A stretch of DNA of 64,000 bases from Candidatus Allofournierella pullicola (GTDB lineage: Bacteria; Bacillota; Clostridia; Oscillospirales; Ruminococcaceae), in the NCBI GenBank assembly GCA_019114225.1, contig DXFW01000012.1, forward strand, positions 124,001 to 188,000. Reading direction: 5' to 3'. Position 1 is the stretch's first letter; each line of letters starts with the position of its first letter. Positions 1-8,224 of the stretch are shown piece by piece. A model generated the notes under the pieces. That model worked only from the letters and a program-made list of their open reading frames with translations. It was not told the origin of the DNA and did no database searches. The translations under genes were made by a program, and so were the position numbers.

Positions 1-523
1 GCTGCTGGCCACGCCGGTGCAGGTGGCGGGAGCGTTCAATGCCATCGCGGCAGACGGTGTCTGGCGCACTCCCAGTTTTTTGGAGGCGGTGATAAACGAA
101 GAAAGCGGGGAAGTGGTCGAGGCTTTGTATGCGCCGGAAAGCCGGCGGGTAATGTCAGAAGAAAACGCCTCGCTTTTGCAGACAATGCTGGCAAGCGTTG
201 TGGAGAGGGGCCTTGGCAAGGACGCTCAGCCTCTTCACGGCAGCGCAGCAGGCAAAACAGGCACTGCCCAGACCGGCACCTTCAATGAAGCAGGGGAGGA
301 ACTGATGAACTACTGGTTCGCCGGTTTCTGGCCGGCGGAAAATCCCCGTTACACCATTGTTGTCATGCAGGACGGCACTCCCGAGCCTGCCGTCAGCTGC
401 GGCGATATCTTTGCGCAGGTCTGCGAAGCGCTCTACTGGCTGGAACCGGGCAGCTATGCTGACCTGAAAACCGCTGAGCAGCCGGCTTCGCAGGCTGAAA
501 ACAGTGTTGACAACGGGCTCTGA
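1..523 (+). CDS. Penicillin-binding protein, C-terminal part (cut by window edge)
   Basis: Final part of a class B penicillin-binding protein, the D,D-transpeptidase that cross-links peptidoglycan outside the membrane. The frame enters from the left edge (first full codon at base 2) and stops at the TGA at 521-523, so about 173 residues are visible. The third transpeptidase motif is present as KTGTAQ at about visible residue 85. The opening stretch TPVQVAGAFNAIA matches the helix that follows the SXN motif in FtsI/SpoVD/PbpA-like enzymes. The catalytic SXXK serine and SXN lie outside the window, so a division, elongation or sporulation role cannot be assigned. The alaS promoter overlaps its stop codon. 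Confidence 0.85.
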   Translation, partial: LLATPVQVAGAFNAIAADGVWRTPSFLEAVINEESGEVVEALYAPESRRVMSEENASLLQTMLASVVERGLGKDAQPLHGSAAGKTGTAQTGTFNEAGEELMNYWFAGFWPAENPRYTIVVMQDGTPEPAVSCGDIFAQVCEALYWLEPGSYADLKTAEQPASQAENSVDNGL

Positions 524-535
524 GGGCGGTATAAT
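507..535 (+). promoter_or_regulatory. SigA-type promoter of the alaS T-box transcript
   Basis: TTGACA at 507-512 and TATAAT at 530-535 with a 17-base spacer, both consensus hexamers. The promoter straddles the stop codon of the upstream penicillin-binding protein gene. Transcription would start near 542, at the 5' end of the T-box leader. Confidence 0.85.
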
Positions 536-541
536 TGCAAC

Positions 542-785
542 GTAAAAATAACATAATGGCTGTGATAGGGCCAACAGCGTGCGGGGCATGCAGAGAGGGG
601 ACCGGTTGGTGAAAGGTCTCTGCCAAAAGCACACTGCCGCCACCCTTGAGCCCCCGGCGATGAACCGGGCGTAGGCACGGCGTTAACGAGCACAAAAGCG
701 GCGGCCTTTGGGGCCGCAATCTGGGTGGTACCACGGAGCGTTTTCAGCCTTCGTCCCTGCAATGGGGGACGAAGGCTGTTTTTTT
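542..785 (+). promoter_or_regulatory. T-box leader (tRNA-Ala sensing) of alaS
   Basis: RNA leader that reads the charging state of tRNA-Ala and controls transcription into alaS. Seen directly: the AGAGAG apical stem I element at 592-597, the paired GGTTGGTGAAA element at 604-614, the T-box proper GGGTGGTACCACGG at 723-736, and a terminator stem after it. A GCC codon at 636-638 (or the next GCC at 639-641) is the likely alanine specifier; the exact one depends on folding. Family knowledge: uncharged tRNA binds the specifier and the GGTGG bulge and stabilises the antiterminator. Confidence 0.93.
746..785 (+). terminator. T-box-controlled terminator before alaS
   Basis: A stem formed by AGCCTTCGTCCC and its complement GGGGACGAAGGCT, followed by seven T. 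Its 5' arm lies just after the T-box sequence, as expected for an alternative antiterminator fold. Confidence 0.9.
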
Positions 786-828
786 GGGCCGTGCCGCCTA
801 AATTCATCATTAAGAGGAGATTTGAACG

Positions 829-3498
829 ATGCAATGGACCGGTCTGAATGAACTGCGGGAGAAGTACCTCTCCTTCTTCGAGAGCAAGGGTCACCTGCGG
901 CTGGGCAGCTTCCCGCTGGTTCCCAAGAACGACAACAGCCTGCTGCTGATCAACAGCGGCATGGCCCCCATGAAAAAATGGTTCCTCGGCCAGGAGGAGC
1001 CTCCCCGTCACCGGGTGACCACCTGCCAGAAGTGCATCCGCACCCCGGACATCGAGCGCGTGGGTATCACCGCCCGCCACGGCACCTATTTTGAAATGCT
1101 GGGCAACTTCAGCTTCCAGGATTACTTCAAGACCGAGGCCATCAACTGGGCCTGGGAATTCCTGACCAAAGTGCTGGAGATTCCCGCAGACCTGCTGTAC
1201 ATCTCCGTCTATGAGGACGACGACGAAGCCTGGGACATCTGGACCAAGCAGGTGGGTATCCCCGAGGACCACATGGTCCGCTTCGGCAAAGAGGACAACT
1301 TCTGGGAGCACGGCTCCGGCCCTTGCGGCCCCTGCAGCGAGATTTACTTCGACCGCGGCCCCGAGCACGGCTGCGGCAAGCCTGACTGCAAGGTGGGTTG
1401 CGACTGCGACCGTTACATGGAGGTCTGGAACCTGGTGTTCAGCCAGTTCGACTCCGACGGCAAGGGCACCTACACCCGGCTGGAGAAGCCCAACATCGAC
1501 ACCGGCATGGGCCTGGAGCGTCTGGCCTGCGTAATGCAGAACGTTGGCAACCTCTTCGAGGTGGACACTGTGCGCGCCATCCTGAATCATGTGGAGCGTA
1601 TCAGCGGCCACATCTACGGTCAGGACGAAAAGGCCGATATCTCCATCCGCGTCATCACCGACCACATCCGCTCCACCACCTTCATGGTCAGCGACGGTAT
1701 CCTGCCCTCCAACGAAGGCCGCGGCTATGTGCTGCGCCGCCTGCTGCGCCGGGCTGCCCGCCATGGCCGCATGCTGGGGATCGACCGTCCCTTCCTCACT
1801 GAGCTGGTGGACACCGTCATCCATGAGAACAAGGCCGGCTACCCCGAACTGGAGGAGCATGCCGACTACATCAAGAAGGTCATCGGCACCGAGGAAGAGC
1901 GCTTCTACAAGACCATCGACCAGGGTCTGAACATCCTCAACGGCCTGATCGACAACATCACCAAAGCGGCCCTCTCCGGCAAGGAGAAGATCCTCTCCGG
2001 TATCGACGCCTTCAAGCTGAACGACACCTTCGGCTTCCCCCTGGACCTCACCCGTGAGATCGCCGCCGAGGCGGGTATCACCGTGGACGAAGAGAACTTC
2101 CAGGTGGAGATGAAGAAGCAGAAGGAGAAGGCCCGTCAGGACCGCCTGTCCCGTGATATCTCCGGCTGGAGCGCCGACCTGTTTGGCGAGCTGAACGCCG
2201 AGCCCACCGTGTTCACCGGCTATGATGTGCTGGAGGACAAGGGCACCGTGCTGGCCCTCTCCGACGGCGAGGAGCTGCTGGAGGCCGTTTCCACCGACGA
2301 CGGCGCCAAGGAAGGCGTTCTGGTGGTTCTGGACCGCACCCCCTTCTATGCCGAAAGCGGCGGCCAGGTGGCGGACACCGGCACCATCGTCACCGCCTCC
2401 GGCGCGCGTCTTGAGGTCAAAGCGGTGAAGAAGACCCCGAAGGGCTACTTCGTCCACACCTGCACTTTGACCGAGGGCACCGCCATCGTGGGCGAGAGTG
2501 TCACCGCCAGCGTGTCCAAGGGCCGCCGCCGCGCCATCGCCCGCAACCACACCAGCGCCCATCTGCTGCAGAAGGCGCTGCGCGAGGTGCTGGGCAGCCA
2601 CGTGCACCAGGCCGGTTCCTACGAGGACGACGAGCGTGTGCGTTTCGACTTCACCCACTTCAGCGCTGTGACCCCCGAGGAGCTGGCGCTGGTGGAGCAC
2701 ATCGTCAACCAGAAGATTTTTGAGGCACTGGACGTGAATGTGCAGAACATGCCTTTGGCCGCGGCCAAGAAGATGGGCGCCATGGCGCTGTTTGGCGAGA
2801 AGTACGGCGACATCGTGCGTGTTGTGGACATCAATGGCTGGTCCACCGAGTTCTGCGGCGGCACCCATGTGAGCAACACCGCCCAGCTGGGCTGCTTCAA
2901 GATCCTCAGCGAGTCCAGCGTGGCCGCTGGCGTGCGCCGTATTGAAGGCACCACCGGCTTCGGTGTGCTGCGTCTGCTGGATGAGCGCACCGAAATGCTG
3001 CACAAGGTGGCCGGCAGCCTGAAGGTGAACAACCTGAAGGATCTGCCTCTGCGTGCCGAGGGCATGGCCGCCGAGGTCAAGAGCCTGACCAAAGAGCTGG
3101 AGCAGGTCAAAGCCGAAGTGGCTGCCAGCAAGATCGACGGCCTGTTTGAAAACGCTGCCGAGGTCAACGGTATCCACATCGTCTCTGCTTACCTCTCGGG
3201 CACTGCTCCCGAGGCGCTGCGCGGTATGTGCGAGAAGATCCGCGACAAAGCCCCCAATGTGGTGAGCGCTCTGGTGGGCAGTTCCGACGGCAAGATCTCC
3301 CTGGTGGTCTGCTGCGGCAAGGGCGCTCAGGACGCGGGTCTGAAAGCCGGCGTGCTGGTCAAGCAGATCGCTGCTATCGCCGGCGGCAACGGCGGCGGCA
3401 AGCCGGATCTGGCCATGGCCGGTCTGAAGGACGCCACCAAGATCGACGAAGCCCTGAACGCGGTGCCCGGCATCGTTGCGAACATCCTGCAGGGCTAA
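829..3498 (+). CDS. alaS: Alanyl-tRNA synthetase
   Basis: Attaches alanine to tRNA-Ala in the cytosol and hydrolyses Ser/Gly-tRNA-Ala through its editing domain. The 889-residue length is normal. In order: class II catalytic core from the N-terminus (motif 2 region RHGTYFEMLGNFSFQDYF, GMGLERL near residue 225), the zinc-binding editing domain (HTSAHLL near residue 573 and CGGTH near 677), then a coiled coil and a C-Ala/DHHA1 domain ending in a GGGNGGGKPDLA-type segment. An AGGAGA Shine-Dalgarno site precedes the ATG. Codon use is strongly biased (GCC, CTG, AAG), suggesting high expression. Regulation by the T-box leader upstream is clear from the sequence. Confidence 0.98.
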   Translation: MQWTGLNELREKYLSFFESKGHLRLGSFPLVPKNDNSLLLINSGMAPMKKWFLGQEEPPRHRVTTCQKCIRTPDIERVGITARHGTYFEMLGNFSFQDYFKTEAINWAWEFLTKVLEIPADLLYISVYEDDDEAWDIWTKQVGIPEDHMVRFGKEDNFWEHGSGPCGPCSEIYFDRGPEHGCGKPDCKVGCDCDRYMEVWNLVFSQFDSDGKGTYTRLEKPNIDTGMGLERLACVMQNVGNLFEVDTVRAILNHVERISGHIYGQDEKADISIRVITDHIRSTTFMVSDGILPSNEGRGYVLRRLLRRAARHGRMLGIDRPFLTELVDTVIHENKAGYPELEEHADYIKKVIGTEEERFYKTIDQGLNILNGLIDNITKAALSGKEKILSGIDAFKLNDTFGFPLDLTREIAAEAGITVDEENFQVEMKKQKEKARQDRLSRDISGWSADLFGELNAEPTVFTGYDVLEDKGTVLALSDGEELLEAVSTDDGAKEGVLVVLDRTPFYAESGGQVADTGTIVTASGARLEVKAVKKTPKGYFVHTCTLTEGTAIVGESVTASVSKGRRRAIARNHTSAHLLQKALREVLGSHVHQAGSYEDDERVRFDFTHFSAVTPEELALVEHIVNQKIFEALDVNVQNMPLAAAKKMGAMALFGEKYGDIVRVVDINGWSTEFCGGTHVSNTAQLGCFKILSESSVAAGVRRIEGTTGFGVLRLLDERTEMLHKVAGSLKVNNLKDLPLRAEGMAAEVKSLTKELEQVKAEVAASKIDGLFENAAEVNGIHIVSAYLSGTAPEALRGMCEKIRDKAPNVVSALVGSSDGKISLVVCCGKGAQDAGLKAGVLVKQIAAIAGGNGGGKPDLAMAGLKDATKIDEALNAVPGIVANILQG

Positions 3499-3514
3499 AA
3501 AATTTATGTAATGC

Positions 3515-3542
3515 GGTGCGCCGGGCCTTTGCCCGGCGCACC
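3515..3542 (+). other. Strong 12-bp hairpin without U-tract between alaS and the HIT gene
   Basis: A perfect stem (GGTGCGCCGGGC against its complement, loop CTTT) lies between the alaS stop and the next gene. The bases after it are ACCCCTTGG, not a T-run, so it is not a normal intrinsic terminator in either direction. It may protect the alaS mRNA 3' end, mark a processing site, or reduce read-through. Confidence 0.6.
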
Positions 3543-3568
3543 ACCCCTTGGAAAGGAGGAACCCATCG

Positions 3569-3910
3569 ATGGACGATTGTCTGTTTTGTAAGATCGCAGC
3601 GGGGCAGATCCCCTCGAACAAATTGTTTGAGGATGACCGTATCCTGGCATTTTATGACATCGACCCCCAGGCGCCGGTCCACTTTTTGGTGATTCCCAAA
3701 ACCCACATCGATTCCGCCGCAAAGCTGGGGGAGGAAGACGGCGCTCTGCTGGCCCATGTGTTTGCCACCATTGCCCGCCTTTGCGAAGAACTGGGCTGCG
3801 AAAAGGGCTACCGTGTTGTCACCAACGTGGGGGAGGACGGTGGCCAGAGCGTGCGACACCTGCACTTCCATGTGCTGGCAAAACGCAGCCTTGCGTGGCC
3901 TCCGGGCTGA
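3569..3910 (+). CDS. HIT family (histidine triad) nucleotide-binding protein
   Basis: Small cytosolic nucleotide hydrolase/transferase of the Hint branch, 113 residues, the usual family length. The N-terminus DDCLFCKIAAGQIPS is typical of Hint proteins, and the histidine triad is visible as HLHFHVLA near residue 99, followed by the WPPG C-terminus common to Hint proteins. Family members hydrolyse AMP-N phosphoramidates; the physiological substrate is not known from sequence. The start is the ATG at 3569, ten bases after a GAAAGGAGG ribosome site; an in-frame upstream ATG at 3548 precedes that site and is unlikely. It may be co-transcribed with the phosphoribosyltransferase gene 46 bases downstream. 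Confidence 0.93.
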   Translation: MDDCLFCKIAAGQIPSNKLFEDDRILAFYDIDPQAPVHFLVIPKTHIDSAAKLGEEDGALLAHVFATIARLCEELGCEKGYRVVTNVGEDGGQSVRHLHFHVLAKRSLAWPPG

Positions 3911-3956
3911 TGAGATGTGTTTCGCCTCTTTAAATGTGATACAGGAGGGATTTTGA

Positions 3957-4499
3957 ATGTCTCAAAAAACTTATACACTGCATGTGGCAGGGCTCACCCG
4001 CGAACTTCCCATTTGCGCCATCAATGAGCACCTGGATATCGCGGCTTTTATCATGTTCAGCGACGTGGAACTCACCGTGGCCTGCGCCGAAGAGCTGCTG
4101 AAACGCTGCCCGGAATTTGACGTGATCGTTACTGCCGAGGCCAAGGGCATTCCCCTTGCCTATGAGATGAGCCGCCAGAGCGGAAAGCTGTACATTCCAG
4201 CCCGTAAGGCCGAAAAGCTTTACATGAGTGAGCCGGTGATCGTGGAGGACGAATCCATCACCACCAGCGGCAAGCAGAAACTCGTGATCGACCGCAAGGA
4301 CCTGGAAGCCATGAACGGCAAACGGGTGCTCATCGTGGATGATGTGATCAGCACCGGTGGCTCTCTGCACGCGCTGGAGCGCCTTGTCGGCCGCAGCACC
4401 GGCACTGTGGTGGCCCGTGCCGCCGTTCTCGCGGAAGGCGACGCCGCCGACAGGACCGACATCGTTTACCTGGAAAAACTTCCTCTGTTCCCGCACTGA
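3957..4499 (+). CDS. Phosphoribosyltransferase of the Apt/PRT family
   Basis: 180-residue type I phosphoribosyltransferase, expected to transfer the phosphoribosyl group of PRPP to a base. The PRPP-binding loop is clear: VLIVDDVISTGGS near residue 123, with the acidic pair and TGG expected. An earlier FDVIVTAEAKGIPLAYEMS segment corresponds to the PPi loop region of adenine/xanthine PRTs. The N-terminus lacks the typical Apt opening, so the base (adenine, xanthine or other) is undecided and no gene symbol is given. A CAGGAGG ribosome site lies 8 bases before the ATG. comEC begins six bases after its stop codon, suggesting one transcript. Confidence 0.85.
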   Translation: MSQKTYTLHVAGLTRELPICAINEHLDIAAFIMFSDVELTVACAEELLKRCPEFDVIVTAEAKGIPLAYEMSRQSGKLYIPARKAEKLYMSEPVIVEDESITTSGKQKLVIDRKDLEAMNGKRVLIVDDVISTGGSLHALERLVGRSTGTVVARAAVLAEGDAADRTDIVYLEKLPLFPH

Positions 4500-4504
4500 C
4501 CGCC

Positions 4505-6598
4505 ATGCGTCGTCCGGCAGCCGCCTTTGGCGGCATCTACATTCTCACTCAGCTGGCTGCTGTCACCCTGCCGCCGGCGGCTTTTCTGCCGCTTGCGGCA
4601 GTTTTTGTTTGCGGCGGGATCATTGCATGGTCAAAAGGCAGGCAAGGGCTTGTCCGAGTGCTGCCCCTGGCGATATTGGCCGGGTTTTCTGTACAGTGTA
4701 TTGGCTTCACGCTCCAGGCCCGGCCCGCGCTTTCTCTGGCAGGGCGTCAGATCGACGCACTTGTCGAAGTTGTGAGAGCTGAACCCGGTTTTGCCGAGGA
4801 CACGGCGCGGGTGCGCCTCCGTCTTTTGGGCTCAGGTAAAACAAACGGTCAGCTGCCTCATACACTTGTTTCCGTAGATGTTTTTCCAGACTGTGAGGAG
4901 GGGCAGCGCTTTCGTGTGTCGCTGGCTCTCGAATCTCTGCCCAAAGACGAATACTTCTATTCCAGCCTGGCAGATGGTGTGTATCTGCGGGCAGAATGTC
5001 AGGGGACCCCGGAGTTTGTGGACCAAAGCCAAAGTCTTCGATATGCCATGAGCCGCTTTCAAAAGCAATTTGCCGCAAACGTGGCGCGCTTTTTGCCAAA
5101 CGATGAAGGCGCAGTGCTCTCAGCCATGGCCAGCGGCGACAAAAGCCGTCTGAGCGATGAGATCACGGACAACTACCGCGCCGCGGGCATATCCCATTTG
5201 CTTGTGGTATCCGGTCTGCACCTCAGTCTGGTGTGCGGCGTGTTCGCTGCCCGTACCGGCCGCTTGTGGCGGTTCCGGGCACTGGCGTCGGTCCTGCTGG
5301 TGTTGTTCATGATGGCGCTTACAGGCTTTTCGCCTTCGGTGCTCCGGGCGGGCGTCGGCGCCCTGATTTTACATCTCGGCAGTCTGTTTCTGCTTCCTGC
5401 AGATTCGCTCACTTCCATGGGGATTGCCGCAGTGCTCATCAGTTTCCAGAGCCCTTACGCTGTGTGTGATCTGGCATTTCAGCTTTCCTTTGCCGCTGCG
5501 CTTGGCGTGGTGCTAGCAGGTGAACGGATAAAGGCCGGCCAGGCAGACAGCACAAAGGAGCGGCCGCTGCTCAGCCGTATCAAAGCGGCTGCGGCGTCTC
5601 TTTTGCTTCCCACCATGTTTGCGGCGCTGTTTACGCTGCCGGTGCAGCTGATGGGCGGCCTGACGGTGAGCGGCGTGACGGTGCTCTCCAACCTGCTGGC
5701 CCTTCCTCTGGCCGGATATTGCGTGGTGTTCGGCATGCTTGCCGGCGCCTGCGGTTTTGTGCCCGGGCTTGAATTTGCAGCGCGTTCTTTTTCTTTGCTG
5801 GGCGGCCTTTTGGCAAAACTGCTCAACGCGTTGGCGGCCTTCTGCGCGGGGCTGCCCTTGGCGCAGCTGCCGCTGCCGAGGGAGTATTCCCTCGTTGTGC
5901 TGGCAGCGTCGGCGTTTGCCGTGCTCTGCGCACGGCGGCTGGGATTCAAACGGCTGGCCTGGCTGACGGCTCTGCCGTTAGTGATTGTGGGAGTCGCCTG
6001 GGCGGCGCTTCTGGAACAGGGAACAGTGGAGATGGCGGTCCTTGGCAGTGGGGCCAGTCCCTGCGTTGCAGTTGTGCAGGACGGACAGGCCCTTGTGGTA
6101 TTCCGCGGCGGCGGATCCAACGCCGAGCAAGTGCAGGAATACCTCCAAAGCAAAGGTGTGGAAATGCCGGAATGGGTCATCGACCTGCGCACGAACGCTT
6201 CCTCCGCACTTCCGGAGGCTGCCCACACTCTTTCCATAAAGGATTTTGCAGTGAACGAATCCAAAAGCCTGTCTGTTTGTGATATAATGACAACAGTCAT
6301 CCGTCTGCGAAAGGGGAGTCTGGTCCTGCTGGATGTGGACGGATACAAAATTGCCGTGCTGGCGGGAACAGCGAACACAGGCTCCCCTGTGCATACCGAC
6401 CTGGCAGTGACCGGAAGCACTGCACCAGCCAATCTGCAAGCCAAAACGCTGGTCGTCAGTACCGCCTGCGACTGGCACGCAAAACAGGACAGCAACGTGT
6501 ACTTTGTGCCCCGCGGCGCCCGGGTATTGATACGCCCGGGCCGTGCGGCGGTGCTGAAAGGAGGAAACTATGCTTTACAACAAAACACAGTGGCGTGA
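4505..6598 (+). CDS. comEC: ComEC/Rec2-type DNA uptake channel with degenerate lactamase-like tail
   Basis: Polytopic membrane protein of 697 residues related to ComEC, the channel that passes single-stranded DNA into the cell during transformation. An N-terminal hydrophobic region and soluble DUF4131-like part are followed by the competence domain with SHLLVVSGLHLSLV near residue 235 and a set of membrane helices to about residue 490. The last 200 residues align in layout with the ComEC metallo-beta-lactamase-like domain (VEMAVLGSG, LVVFRGGG, VQEYLQSKG, WVIDLR), but where HXHXDH should follow there is RTNASSALPEA, so the metal site is missing. No clear Shine-Dalgarno site precedes the start; coupling to the gene six bases upstream is likely. 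The 3' end overlaps holA by 29 bases. Confidence 0.9.
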   Translation: MRRPAAAFGGIYILTQLAAVTLPPAAFLPLAAVFVCGGIIAWSKGRQGLVRVLPLAILAGFSVQCIGFTLQARPALSLAGRQIDALVEVVRAEPGFAEDTARVRLRLLGSGKTNGQLPHTLVSVDVFPDCEEGQRFRVSLALESLPKDEYFYSSLADGVYLRAECQGTPEFVDQSQSLRYAMSRFQKQFAANVARFLPNDEGAVLSAMASGDKSRLSDEITDNYRAAGISHLLVVSGLHLSLVCGVFAARTGRLWRFRALASVLLVLFMMALTGFSPSVLRAGVGALILHLGSLFLLPADSLTSMGIAAVLISFQSPYAVCDLAFQLSFAAALGVVLAGERIKAGQADSTKERPLLSRIKAAAASLLLPTMFAALFTLPVQLMGGLTVSGVTVLSNLLALPLAGYCVVFGMLAGACGFVPGLEFAARSFSLLGGLLAKLLNALAAFCAGLPLAQLPLPREYSLVVLAASAFAVLCARRLGFKRLAWLTALPLVIVGVAWAALLEQGTVEMAVLGSGASPCVAVVQDGQALVVFRGGGSNAEQVQEYLQSKGVEMPEWVIDLRTNASSALPEAAHTLSIKDFAVNESKSLSVCDIMTTVIRLRKGSLVLLDVDGYKIAVLAGTANTGSPVHTDLAVTGSTAPANLQAKTLVVSTACDWHAKQDSNVYFVPRGARVLIRPGRAAVLKGGNYALQQNTVA

Positions 6599-7604
6599 AG
6601 CGCTTGAAAAAAACGCTTCTGTCTACTATTTCTATTCCTCCGACCCATTCCTTGCCCGCACCGCCGCCGAAAAGACCCTGTCTGAACTGGCCGCCGCCAC
6701 CGATGGAGAGATCACGGTGCTGGACGGACCGGCCCCCAGTGTGGAAGAGCTGGTGATGGCCGCGGGAACCATCTCGTTTTTCGGGACCCGGCGCATTGTC
6801 TCAATGCCCAATCTGCAGCCCTCCTCCTATGGCGAAAAAGACCTGGAGGAAGTTTGTGATGTACTTTCAAGCTCGGAGAATGCCACTTTTGTGATGTTCA
6901 GCGTTTTTGCTGAGGAGCGCGGACAGCTCAAACTTGGCAAACAGACCAAAAAACTCATTGCCCTTTGTGAAAAGGAAGGCTATGCCGCCCAGATGGTCCA
7001 TCCCGGCCCGCAGCAGCTTCGGGCGCTCTTGCGCCAGCGCGCAAGAGAACAGGGGACAGAGCTTTCGGAAAATGCCGCTGCGGCCATGCTGGAGCGGTGC
7101 GGTCAGGACATGTTCCTGCTGGAAAACGAGGTGGACAAGCTGGCCGCCGCCAGCGGTTATACCGAAATCAGCCCGGCGCTGGTGGTGGAGATGGGGACCC
7201 GCAATCTGGAAGCAGACGTCTTTGACATGGTGCGCTGTGTGACCTCCCGCAATGCGGCCCGCGCCTGCGAGATATTGGAAGTTTTGCTGCGCCTTAAAAC
7301 AGAGCCGATCTCCATCACTGCCGCCCTTGCCAGCAGTTTTGTGGATATGTACCGTGTCAAGGCGGCCCAGGCACAAAAACTGGATTACAACCGGGTCTAC
7401 AAGGATTTCGGCTATACCGGCAAACCCACCCGCCTGCAGATCAGCGGCAGAAATGCAGGCAGCTATACTCTGGCTCAGCTGGGCACCTGTCTTGAAGTGC
7501 TGGCTGAGCTGGATGGCGATTTAAAAGGCGGCTCGCCCACCGCTGCGGATGTGCTGCTGCAAACAGCTCTGTGCAGGCTTGCGGCCGCAGGAGGCCGGCG
7601 ATGA
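6570..7604 (+). CDS. holA: DNA polymerase III delta subunit
   Basis: Delta subunit of the clamp loader, which opens the beta sliding clamp during replication. At 344 residues it has the family length, and the pattern fits HolA: N-terminal nucleotide-fold segment (VYYFYSSDPFLARTAAEK), a middle region with the ENEVDKLAA segment near residue 190, and a helical C-terminal domain. Like other delta subunits it lacks a functional Walker A. A GAAAGGAGG ribosome site lies within the end of comEC and fixes the ATG at 6570. The stop codon overlaps the rnmV start (ATGA), so comEC-holA-rnmV form an operon. Confidence 0.93.
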   Translation: MLYNKTQWREALEKNASVYYFYSSDPFLARTAAEKTLSELAAATDGEITVLDGPAPSVEELVMAAGTISFFGTRRIVSMPNLQPSSYGEKDLEEVCDVLSSSENATFVMFSVFAEERGQLKLGKQTKKLIALCEKEGYAAQMVHPGPQQLRALLRQRAREQGTELSENAAAAMLERCGQDMFLLENEVDKLAAASGYTEISPALVVEMGTRNLEADVFDMVRCVTSRNAARACEILEVLLRLKTEPISITAALASSFVDMYRVKAAQAQKLDYNRVYKDFGYTGKPTRLQISGRNAGSYTLAQLGTCLEVLAELDGDLKGGSPTAADVLLQTALCRLAAAGGRR

Positions 7605-8200
7605 CGGGCGAAAAGCCGCGTATCCGCCAGGTGCTGGTGGTGGAAGGCCGCTATGACGCGGCAGCTCTCACCAATGCCGTGGACGCGCTGATTTTGACCA
7701 CCGACGGTTTTGGGATTTTCAAGGATAAGGAAGCCCAAAGCCTGCTCAAAGAGCTGGGCCGCCGGCGGGGTGTCATTGTTCTCACCGACCCGGACGCAGC
7801 GGGGTTCCGCATTCGCCGCTTTGTCGCAGACCTGGTGGGAACGCAGCATGTGCGCCACGCCTATGTGCCTGCGGTGGAAGGCAAGGAAAAACGCAAGCCT
7901 GTTCCCGGAAAAGAAGGGTTGCTGGGCGTGGAAGGCTTTGACGTGAATGCTTTGCGTCAAGCGGTCCTGAATGCAGGCGGAGAGCAGTCTGCCGCACGCA
8001 ACGGCCGCGCCATCACCTACGCTGACCTTTATGTCTGGGGCCTTTCCGGCACGGCAGGCAGCCGGGAAGAACGCTATGCTTTTTTGAAACAGCTGGGCCT
8101 TCCGCCCCGGCTTTCCAAAAAGGCTCTGTGTGATGTGCTGAACAGCCTTTACACCTGGGAAGAGATCGACCAAATGCAAAACGGACCGCAGCAGGGCTGA
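7601..8200 (+). CDS. rnmV: Ribonuclease M5, TOPRIM domain
   Basis: Endonuclease that matures 5S rRNA precursors in Firmicutes. The 199-residue protein starts with a TOPRIM fold: QVLVVEGRYDAAAL carries the catalytic glutamate near residue 15, and VLTDPDAAGFRIR near residue 63 gives the DXD pair. The C-terminal part with GVEGFDVNALRQAV matches RnmV rather than primases. The ATG at 7601 overlaps the holA stop in ATGA and has a CAGGAGG site upstream; an upstream GTG is less likely. It is followed directly by a strong terminator that ends the operon. Confidence 0.92.
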   Translation: MTGEKPRIRQVLVVEGRYDAAALTNAVDALILTTDGFGIFKDKEAQSLLKELGRRRGVIVLTDPDAAGFRIRRFVADLVGTQHVRHAYVPAVEGKEKRKPVPGKEGLLGVEGFDVNALRQAVLNAGGEQSAARNGRAITYADLYVWGLSGTAGSREERYAFLKQLGLPPRLSKKALCDVLNSLYTWEEIDQMQNGPQQG

Positions 8201-8224
8201 CGCCCCGCCGCGGTCCGTTTTTTA
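8182..8224 (+). terminator. Terminator of the comEC-holA-rnmV transcript
   Basis: Stem ACGGACCGC with GCGGTCCGT and a run of six T; it overlaps the last codons of rnmV. The convergent pseudouridine synthase gene ends just beyond it. Confidence 0.85.

Noticed and set aside
454..3621. Long open frame of over 1000 codons on the minus strand
   Set aside because: It is antisense to alaS, whose domains are complete; GC-rich codon bias of the real gene keeps the opposite strand open. Its translation is low-complexity (HLH, AGG, QVVH) with no family features.
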